A stretch of 64,000 nucleotides of DNA from an uncultured Gemmata sp. (lineage in GTDB: Bacteria; Planctomycetota; Planctomycetia; Gemmatales; Gemmataceae). How positions within the stretch are numbered: the first letter of the stretch is position 1; each line of letters starts with the position of its first letter. The notes below the pieces were generated by a model. The model was not told where the DNA came from and searched no databases. It worked only from the letters and a program-made list of their open reading frames with translations. This document shows, in pieces, positions 35,098 to 43,092 of this stretch. Location of the stretch: the NCBI GenBank assembly GCA_937924775.1, contig CALDUT010000003.1:178759-242758 (forward strand), given 5' to 3'. The position numbers and the translations under genes are program-made.

Positions 35098-35194
35098 AAG
35101 AGAACCGCTTTCTGCGAGAAGTCGGCCCGGAGGTGTACACCGTGGCCCCATGTCACCTTGCCAAGTCCGCAGGCGTGCTGGAGAAGCCAAACCC

Positions 35195-35518
35195 TCACAG
35201 CGGATAAATTGGGAATTCATCCCACTGCAAATACCGCAGCGCTTGATTGAGCGTCAGGGCGATGGTGAGGGAGGTGGCACACAGCAACGTGCCCACCATG
35301 GCATAGTTTTCACCTCGTAAACCGCCTTTGACGCCGCGAATCAACGAGATGACGCCCAAAAGAAAACCCACTGTGGCCAGAATTCCGGCAAAGGGTGTCC
35401 ACCAAAACACGCAGACACTGAAAAACCCTAGCCCCACGGAGGCCCCGGCCATGCCCCGGGCGATGTATGAGTCATTGGGGGAACGCGGTCGGGTGGCCGC
35501 AGCCGATGGTTGTTCCAC
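35195..35518 (-). CDS. Small two/three-TM membrane protein (DUF4190-like)
   Basis: GFFSVCVFWWTPFAGILATVGFLLGVISLIRGVKGG; first ORF of the respiratory island. Confidence 0.6.
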   Translation of the reverse strand: MEQPSAAATRPRSPNDSYIARGMAGASVGLGFFSVCVFWWTPFAGILATVGFLLGVISLIRGVKGGLRGENYAMVGTLLCATSLTIALTLNQALRYLQWDEFPIYPL

Positions 35519-35921
35519 AGGAAAGACTCCTTCCGACAGCAGGAATCGCGGAGCGATCGTTCAGGCCACAAGACGAAACCGGAGAAACTTCCAACAAGCC
35601 GGAATTTTCACTAATACTGTGTGATTACGAGACGCGGCAAACAGTGTCCAGCCGACTTTGCCGCAATCTTCACAAAGTCGGATGGTATCTGCTCAAAATG
35701 CTAGCACAAGAGCAAAATTCCCCAGCACAAGGGAAAGATTGGCCCCAGATGTGTCCAAAATATGGACAGCCGATCACAACATCCACCAGCTACAGACTTT
35801 GGCAAAACAAAAGTAGGTCCAAAAGACCGCCCAAAATTTCATCGCGAAAGTTCCAGACCTGGCAGGAATGGGAAGAGAGATAGGACAGACAGACAGAGAA
35901 TTTAGAGCAGTTGAGCTGATC

Positions 35922-35978
35922 GAAAAAAAATAAAAAAAGCCGTGCCCCATCAACGGCCCCAGGGGTGCCGTTGATGGC
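35922..35978 (-). terminator. Rho-independent terminator of the yqaE-like gene
   Basis: Perfect 11-bp stem CCATCAACGGC/GCCGTTGATGG; on the minus strand it is followed by TTTTTTTATTTTTTTT. Confidence 0.9.
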
Positions 35979-35986
35979 TGAACCAG

Positions 35987-36205
35987 TCACAAAGCATGGG
36001 ACCGGGCTGGCCTCCGCGATTCTAACAACCGCATCAGCACATCATATTGCCGGTTGGCTTGATAACGTTCAACCACCCCGTGAGCATGAATAACACCCGG
36101 AATGTAGAACAGCAAAGTCAGGCCAAGATTTTTCAAAGCTTCCCGCGAATTGGCAGCCCACAGCACCGCCAACGGCGGACAAACGATAGCCAGAATCGAT
36201 AACAT
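35987..36205 (-). CDS. YqaE/Pmp3 (UPF0057) family membrane protein
   Basis: MLSILAIVCPPLAVLWAANSREALKNLGLTLLFYIPGVIHAHGVV. Confidence 0.85.
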   Translation of the reverse strand: MLSILAIVCPPLAVLWAANSREALKNLGLTLLFYIPGVIHAHGVVERYQANRQYDVLMRLLESRRPARSHAL

Positions 36206-36775
36206 TGCTCCGCTCCTATTTTCTGAATCCCTTCGCTTCACTTATTAGTTATTTCGTCGCTGCGATTTCCACCTTACACGACGACTCACAAATTCCTTGT
36301 TAACCGTTAACTCCCGTCGAACTGCTCTCTGTTTGACAAACGCACCCGACGGCATTGCAAGACCGCTCTCACACCTTTCTCACTCATGCACTTCTGAGCA
36401 GGACCAGTGCTGCCAATGGAATCACAGTCTGCGAGATAGAGTCTTCCCCCGCGTTGGAGGTTCACACCAAAGTGACAAGAATCGCTGACCAGATACTGAA
36501 CAGACGATTCGATTCTGGTGGCAGCGAAGTTTCGGGTGGTAGCTGCCGGGCCGCAGGAGTCCGACTCGCTCGCTGTACTCTAATTAAAGAGATAGAACAA
36601 CTCGACTTGCGCCGGGGCTGAACTGAGCGAATCTTCGCAATTCTCATCGTCTGGGGCGAAACTCTCCACCGAGACAAGATGTTGAATGAGGTGGCAACGA
36701 ACCTGTGACCTCGGGATTTCGTATTCAACTCCGATTGCGGGTAGTGGCTCGCTCCCCTGAGAGGTTGTACAGATT

Positions 36776-38893
36776 ATGAGCAACGGTCACGATCAAGCGG
36801 GCAATCCCTTCCGTTTCACTCCGCGGATGGAGTCGTTGGAAGATCGCACCGTGCCGGCGGGGAATGTCCAGGTGATGGTCGGCGATGGCATTCTTTACGT
36901 CGCCGGCGATGATCAGGACAACCGCATTTCGATTACTGGGGCCGGTACACGCACCGTGGTGATCCGCTCGCTCGATGGTACCACCACGATCAACGGCCAA
37001 ACCGAGCCACTGTTCGTGAAAGGGATCACTCGCGGCTACTACATCCGCATGTATGGTGGCGACGACGTTGTGATCATCAGCGGTACCCGCACCAACGGGA
37101 AACTCGACATCGGCATGGGTGAAGGGAACAATGTCGTGTCCGTCGCCGATGCGGGGCATCGCCGGGAAACCGTGATCGAAACCGGCAGCGGCGACGATAC
37201 CGTCATTTTGGATAGTTCCGCGTTCCGGCGGGCGGTATTCATCAACACCGGATTTGGCAACGACCGCGTGATCGCCAACCGCGTCGGTTTCCGCGACCTA
37301 ATGATGCACAATCCCGGCGGTAACGACACCTTTGAGAGCATCGGTTCTGTCATTCTGCGTCCGAACTTCATTGGGCAAGGGTTCAACGTCACCACACAGC
37401 CGCAGCCGCCGGTAGGGCCGCCGGGTCCGGCCAATACGGCCGCTCCGGTGCCGATTCTCAGCACCACCGCCCCCGATCCGACCCGGATTGCTCCCCTGAC
37501 GTTCTCTGTGAACTTCGACAAAGACGTCACCGGTTTCGACGCCAGCGACATCCTGGTGACCAACGGGTCCGTGTCGAGCTTCCTTCCACTCGACACCCGC
37601 ACTTACACCTTCCAAGTGTTGCCGCTCAGTCAAGGGCTCGTCACGGTTAGCGTGCCAGCAGGCAGCGCCTTCGACATTTTCGGGAACGCGAACGTCGCGT
37701 CGAATACCATTTCCCGCACGTTCGATTCGGTGGCCCCGTCCATCACTATCAACCCGCTGGCGACCAATAATCCCATGCCGACCATCACCGGCACCGTCGA
37801 TGATCCGACGGCGACAGTGGAAGTGACAGTCGGCAGCCAAAGTCTCCTGGCCACCGTGACAGGGACAACCTGGTCGGCCACATTGACCACCCCACTGATC
37901 GACGGCACCTATGCGGTCAGTGCCACCGCCACCGACCCAGCCGGCAACACGGCGTCGACCACCCTCACCGGTGGTTTGGTGATCGATGCGACCCCGCCGA
38001 CGATCAGTTTCACGGCCTCGCCCGGACAAATCACCAACTCGGGCACTGTCATCGTCACCATCCTGTTCAGCGAGAATGTCACGAACTTCACAGCCGCGGA
38101 TATCTCTGTCGGCAACGGTACCAAAGGCGACTTCGAAGCGATCGACGGCCGCACTTACACCATCGAGATTTTCCCGCAACTTGACGGCCACGTCACGATC
38201 AACATTCCCGCGGCGGTGGCGATTGATGCGGTCGGTAACCCCAATGAACCCGACAGCTTCATCATCATCTACGACACCACTCCACCCACGGGAACTATCG
38301 ACCCCTTCGGACAAACCACCATCACCGGCACCAGCGACGATGGCACGGTACAAGTCGCGGGGGTGCAAAACGTGCTTATCAGTATCCGCGACTCAGACGG
38401 CAACTACTACACTGGCCCGGGCGATGGTTTCAGCACCAACGCAGAAACCTTCCTCCCGGTGGCCACGACCGACGACTTCGCCACTTGGGAATTCCAACTG
38501 CCGATCGAAGGCACTTACACGGTCCGCGCGAAAATCACCGACCGTGCTAGCAATCAGAACATCATTCAACAGACAGTGGTGATAGATAACACCCTGCCCA
38601 CGGTGACCATCGAGGAAACGTCCGCCACACCCGGTATCATCGAAGGGACGGCCAGCGACGATCGCAGCGGCGTCGCCAGTGTCCGCGTCAGCGTCTTCGA
38701 CGGTACCAACTACCTGAGCGAATTTGCCCAGTTTGATAGCCCCGAGGAAATCTTCCTCGATGCTCTCACCAGCGATGGTTTCGCGACGTGGTCCCTGGCC
38801 GTCCCGGCCGGCGGGCCTTACACCGTTCACGCGATCGTGACCGACAACGCCGGTAATGTGAACAGCGATATGCAATTTGTCACAGTCACATAA
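36776..38893 (+). CDS. Large surface/extracellular protein with bacterial Ig-like domains and LEDRTVPA-type N-terminus
   Basis: RMESLEDRTVPAGNVQ; repeated VTGFDASDILVTNG / VTNFTAADISVGNG Ig-like segments; GSGDDTV/GFGNDRV repeats. Confidence 0.85.
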   Translation: MSNGHDQAGNPFRFTPRMESLEDRTVPAGNVQVMVGDGILYVAGDDQDNRISITGAGTRTVVIRSLDGTTTINGQTEPLFVKGITRGYYIRMYGGDDVVIISGTRTNGKLDIGMGEGNNVVSVADAGHRRETVIETGSGDDTVILDSSAFRRAVFINTGFGNDRVIANRVGFRDLMMHNPGGNDTFESIGSVILRPNFIGQGFNVTTQPQPPVGPPGPANTAAPVPILSTTAPDPTRIAPLTFSVNFDKDVTGFDASDILVTNGSVSSFLPLDTRTYTFQVLPLSQGLVTVSVPAGSAFDIFGNANVASNTISRTFDSVAPSITINPLATNNPMPTITGTVDDPTATVEVTVGSQSLLATVTGTTWSATLTTPLIDGTYAVSATATDPAGNTASTTLTGGLVIDATPPTISFTASPGQITNSGTVIVTILFSENVTNFTAADISVGNGTKGDFEAIDGRTYTIEIFPQLDGHVTINIPAAVAIDAVGNPNEPDSFIIIYDTTPPTGTIDPFGQTTITGTSDDGTVQVAGVQNVLISIRDSDGNYYTGPGDGFSTNAETFLPVATTDDFATWEFQLPIEGTYTVRAKITDRASNQNIIQQTVVIDNTLPTVTIEETSATPGIIEGTASDDRSGVASVRVSVFDGTNYLSEFAQFDSPEEIFLDALTSDGFATWSLAVPAGGPYTVHAIVTDNAGNVNSDMQFVTVT

Positions 38894-38925
38894 CACGCTC
38901 TTGAAACTGGAAGGTAGTTAGCCGC

Positions 38926-38961
38926 GATGGGGTGTCGTTCCTGCCGGAACGGAATCCCATC
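38926..38961 (+). other. Strong hairpin downstream of Ig-like gene
   Basis: GATGGGGTGTCGTTCC-tgcc-GGAACGGAATCCCATC: ~16-bp stem with one mismatch and two wobbles, no U-tract. Confidence 0.6.
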
Positions 38962-39064
38962 CGGACTTCTATCTTCTCCCCTCAACCTTCTCCCCTCAAC
39001 CATACCAAACAGGTGTTCACAATCTGAACAATCCTATATTCTGAGCCTGATCACCTCGTCTTCC

Positions 39065-39178
39065 CTTGGAATAAGATGCCATAGTCGGCCTCGGTTGGCT
39101 CGACGATGGCCGGGCTGCGGGCGGGCGGCTACCGCACCGACTTGGAATAAGATGCCATAGTCGGCCTCGGTTGGCTCG
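39065..39178. repeat. Exact 38-bp direct repeat separated by 38 bp
   Basis: CTTGGAATAAGATGCCATAGTCGGCCTCGGTTGGCTCG at 39065-39102 and 39141-39178. Confidence 0.9.
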
Positions 39179-39340
39179 GCCATACTGTGCTATACAGTAG
39201 CCTCGGCCTTGCAACGCTACCTGGAAGCTGTTCACTTTTTGTACATTTGTTGTTACGTTCGCGGTGGTCGAGCGTCTGTGTATATTAACATTCCCGGCGA
39301 TGTAGCTAGCAACCGGGTTTGCGGAGTTGTGAGGGTGGTC

Positions 39341-42300
39341 ATGGACTTCGTGAAGTGTCTGTTATGGCTTGGCGTGGGCGTGGTGATCGTCCCTTGGGTG
39401 GCCGCGCAACCCAGCGAACCGCCGGCGACGCTCGACAAGGAAGTGGCCGTGTTCCGCGACCAGTTCCTTGCCGAGCGTGCGCAAGCCGTGAAGGCGAAAT
39501 TCCCCCGAGAGTCGTTCCAGAAAGCCGACGAATTGGCCCAACGCGCGGAAGCCGCGGTCAAAGCCAACAACCTCAAAGCAGCTCTCCGCTACTGGCGCGA
39601 TGCACGTTGGCAGCTTCCCTACCTGCCCGCGGGGTTGCCGGAGCATGTCACGCGGGTGTTAGGCGAATCGCGGATGCGACAAGCCGCCCGGATCAACGCC
39701 CTCTCCTTCAGCCCCGATGGTCGCTACGTCGCCAGTGCCTGCCGCGACGACACCGTGAAAATCTGGGATCTCAGCAACGGCCGGGAAGTGGTGACTTACC
39801 GCGGACACGTCGATCAACCCGACGACCCCACCAAGAAAGGGACCAACGTTCTGGGTGTCACCGATGTGGCTTTCCACCCGACTGATCCGAAGCGGATTTT
39901 CTCCGCGTCGGGTAACCAAGTTCACAGTTGGGACCCGGCCACGGGTAAGAAAATTCAAACTGTACTCAATATTGGCAAAACGGACAAACCCATCAAGTCA
40001 ATCGCCTTCTCGCCAGATGGAAAGAAACTCGCGGTGGGAGCCGACGATGGCATTCTCCGGGTGATAGAAAGCGATAGCGGCAAAGAGATCTATACGAGCC
40101 CCTCACGCAACGCCCGGATCGAGCAAGTGGCTTTCAGCCCCAACGGGAAATTGGTCGCTTTGGGCGATAGCACCGGGCAAATCGCGGTCTATGTGCCCGA
40201 AGGGGCCGGAAACAAGCTCGCCATGAGCATCCAAGGCTCGGATATTCCCGAGGTCTTGGGTGTCGCTTACAGTGCCGACAATGGCAGCGTGTTCAGTTGC
40301 GGCCGCGACGGCAAAGCCCGGTTGACGGCCGGCCCCACCCCCGACGGCGGCAATGCCCCCAATACCTCTACCAGGATGCGCGAATTCATCGGCCATACCG
40401 GAGCGGTCACAAGCCTCGCAATCACCGCCGATAGCAGCCTGCTGGTGACCGGCGGGGAAGACAAAACCGTGCGGGTGTGGGACGTCAAGAGTGCCAAGCC
40501 GATCCGGTCGTTCCAAGGGCACATGGCGAAAGTCTCCGCCGTTGCCATTCGCCCTGATGGGAAACAATTGGCTTCCGGTTCCGAAGATGGGGCCATCCGC
40601 CTCTGGGATCTCAGTGCCACCGACGAACACCGCGTCATCACCGATTCGAAAGACTCCCTGTGGGCCGTGGCCTTCAGCCCCGACGGTCAACGGGTAGCGA
40701 CCGCCGGGGCCGATAAGCTCATTCGAGTTTACGACCCTGAATCTGGGAAGTTACTTACCACCCTGGAGGCCGAGGCTGCCCTCACATCCTTGGCTTTCCT
40801 GCCCGACAACAATCGCCTGGTCGCCGGAGGCGGCGACCGCAAAGTGAAAGTGTGGGACATTCCCCAGAAAAAAGTGGTTCAAGAAATAACCGGCCCGGAA
40901 TTGGCTGTTTTAGCCATCGCCACCAGCGACGACGGCCAGCTGGTGGTGGTCGGTTCGGCGGATGCGACCGTTCGCGGCTACGACCCGGCCACGGGCCAAC
41001 AGCGGTGGAAGTGGACTTCTCGCAAAGCCGCCTGCGCGGTGAGTATCCGCAAGGGGAATGGCCAGATGGCCGTGGGGCTGGCCGATGGTACTCTCGTCAC
41101 GGTCGACATCAGCGGCTCGGCCCCGAAGGAAATCGCGTCGCAAGTGGCTCACGTTGCAGGAGTTGCGGCAACGGCTCACAGCCCCGACGGCACCCGGTTA
41201 GCCAGTGTCGGCGGCGATGGGGCCATTCGCGTCTGGACGGTCAACGACAACGGGACGCTCACACCCTTGGCGAAGTTCGATGGTACCGCGGCCAGGGGCA
41301 GCACGGCCACGGCCCCGCTATCGACGGTGGCCTTCAGCCCCGATGGCCGCTTTGTCGCCGCCGCAGGGGCCGACAGCGTCGTGCGGATATGGGATATTCA
41401 AACCAAAAGTGAAGTTCGTGGCCTGCGGGGCCACACCGATTGGGTGACTTCCGTCGCCTTCAGCCCCAATGGCCGCCTCATCGCTTCGGTCGCCGCGGAG
41501 AAAGACAACAGTCTGCGGCTGTTCGAGCTTCCATCCCTCGATACGGGCAGTAGCAGTGGCGGGCACTCGCTGGCGGTCAACGCCGTGGCGGTCAGCCCTG
41601 ATGGACAGTTAGTCGCTACAGCCAGTATCGACCAAACCATCAAAATTTGGGACATTGAATCCGGTCGCGAAATGGCCACGCTCGTTGGCAACGCCGACAC
41701 CCCCTTTGCGCTCGCTTTCACCAGCAATTCCAGCGTGGTGATGGGCGGGCGCACGCCCACCGCCGATTCAGGCCGGTTGCATGTCTGGTCCATCCATCCT
41801 GTGAAGGCCGTTAAAACGGTCTCCACCGGGGAAGTTTATGCTCTTGTGGCGACCAAAGACGGCTCCAAGCTAGCCGCGTGGACCGCTCGACCGGCCGTCG
41901 GCGATGCGGTGAAAAATAATGCTTACGAGCTGTACAACGCCCAGGGGACTCTGCTGAGCAGCGTGACCGACCAAGGCCGGAACGTCCGCTCCGCCACCTT
42001 CAGCCCCGATTGCACATGGGCTATTGCGGGTGACGAAAATGGGACACTGCGTATTTGGGATTTGGCGAAGAAAGAACGCGTCGGCGGCGATTGGGCCTTC
42101 TTCCAGCAGAGCTTTGCCGATTTGGGCATCAGTGGCGACAAAACGTTGATTGTGGCTGCCGATGTGGCGGGCACTGTGAAAGTGGCTTCCACCGACAAAC
42201 GCGAAAAGCTCGCCGAAGGGACTGCCCACCGCCGTGGTGTTCACGCCCTCTACGTTTCGCCGACCAACAACGTCTTCTGCACGATCGGCCACGACCGCGA

Positions 42301-42463
42301 AGTGAAAGCATGGTCACTGACCGAGTTCCCCGAAGGCCGGTTGAAAGAGCTGCGGTCGTGGGAACTGCCCGTGACCGTCAACAACGCCACCTTTACACCC
42401 GATGGCAAACGGTTGATCACCGCCAATGCCGACGGTACGGCGTATGTGCTGGAATTGCCCTGA
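39341..42463 (+). CDS. Secreted WD40-repeat beta-propeller protein
   Basis: Many repeats of VAFSPDGR..AS...D.T.KIWD; signal peptide MDFVKCLLWLGVGVVIVPWVAAQ. Confidence 0.93.
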   Translation: MDFVKCLLWLGVGVVIVPWVAAQPSEPPATLDKEVAVFRDQFLAERAQAVKAKFPRESFQKADELAQRAEAAVKANNLKAALRYWRDARWQLPYLPAGLPEHVTRVLGESRMRQAARINALSFSPDGRYVASACRDDTVKIWDLSNGREVVTYRGHVDQPDDPTKKGTNVLGVTDVAFHPTDPKRIFSASGNQVHSWDPATGKKIQTVLNIGKTDKPIKSIAFSPDGKKLAVGADDGILRVIESDSGKEIYTSPSRNARIEQVAFSPNGKLVALGDSTGQIAVYVPEGAGNKLAMSIQGSDIPEVLGVAYSADNGSVFSCGRDGKARLTAGPTPDGGNAPNTSTRMREFIGHTGAVTSLAITADSSLLVTGGEDKTVRVWDVKSAKPIRSFQGHMAKVSAVAIRPDGKQLASGSEDGAIRLWDLSATDEHRVITDSKDSLWAVAFSPDGQRVATAGADKLIRVYDPESGKLLTTLEAEAALTSLAFLPDNNRLVAGGGDRKVKVWDIPQKKVVQEITGPELAVLAIATSDDGQLVVVGSADATVRGYDPATGQQRWKWTSRKAACAVSIRKGNGQMAVGLADGTLVTVDISGSAPKEIASQVAHVAGVAATAHSPDGTRLASVGGDGAIRVWTVNDNGTLTPLAKFDGTAARGSTATAPLSTVAFSPDGRFVAAAGADSVVRIWDIQTKSEVRGLRGHTDWVTSVAFSPNGRLIASVAAEKDNSLRLFELPSLDTGSSSGGHSLAVNAVAVSPDGQLVATASIDQTIKIWDIESGREMATLVGNADTPFALAFTSNSSVVMGGRTPTADSGRLHVWSIHPVKAVKTVSTGEVYALVATKDGSKLAAWTARPAVGDAVKNNAYELYNAQGTLLSSVTDQGRNVRSATFSPDCTWAIAGDENGTLRIWDLAKKERVGGDWAFFQQSFADLGISGDKTLIVAADVAGTVKVASTDKREKLAEGTAHRRGVHALYVSPTNNVFCTIGHDREVKAWSLTEFPEGRLKELRSWELPVTVNNATFTPDGKRLITANADGTAYVLELP

Positions 42464-42549
42464 GCCAGGCTAGCCGCCAGTGGAGCGAGATAATATTCTG
42501 ACTGTTCTTCAATGAATCTCCGAATACTTGGATGGGAAGGGATCGACTC

Positions 42550-42792
42550 ATGGCCAAACGCATGTCCACACGCATTCGCTACGACCGCATGCGTGATAAC
42601 TTTGCCCTGTCGCGTACCGCCAACGGGCACCGCAAGCGCAAAGAGCGGGCCAACCGCGACGCCCGCATGAAAAAACTCATCGCCACGGGCCAATTTCCGT
42701 ACACCCCGGCTGTCCAAAGCTGGATCAGCACCCAATTGGGCATCCCCTTCCGCCAAGTGAAGGAAGAGCAAGTCCGGGAATTGGTGAAGTGA
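42550..42792 (+). CDS. Small basic conserved hypothetical protein
   Basis: 81-codon Arg/Lys-rich ORF MAKRMSTRIRYDRMRDNFALSRTANGHRKRKERANRDARMKKL between two large genes. Confidence 0.6.
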   Translation: MAKRMSTRIRYDRMRDNFALSRTANGHRKRKERANRDARMKKLIATGQFPYTPAVQSWISTQLGIPFRQVKEEQVRELVK

Positions 42793-43092
42793 TTCTTTCA
42801 CCCGCCAAGAAGTTTCCCTGAGGGGAAATATTGACATAAATCTCGATTTTCCCAGGATTTACATCGGGATTGTCTCGTCCGGCCGCGGGAGGAGTCCTCC
42901 AGCAGCCGGACAGATTTCTCATCGACCCCCTACGGACTCAACACTCCCATCACCGCGTAAAGTCATCACCCCAATCCGCGAAATCAACCACCGGCGCCAA
43001 GTCCTTCTCTAGCCCCCAAAACTCCTCTAGCTTCTTTCCGCCGCTATCTTTATAAGCTTCGCTCCCTGCTGGCGTGCTTGGAGGAAGCGAGC

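Noticed and set aside
37298-38368. 356-aa minus-strand ORF inside the Ig-like gene
   Set aside because: Antisense shadow of a high-GC coding sequence; low-complexity Arg/Gly/Asp-rich translation and no recognisable domain
39065-39178. Possible mini-CRISPR (38-bp repeats, 38-bp spacer)
   Set aside because: Only two repeats, no further array, no cas genes in the window, repeat lacks usual CRISPR terminal features; kept only as a direct repeat
39183-39199. LexA/SOS box
   Set aside because: Arms TACTGT/ACAGTA match the E. coli LexA half-sites but spacing gives CTGT-N5-ACAG rather than CTGT-N8-ACAG, and the downstream gene is not an SOS gene
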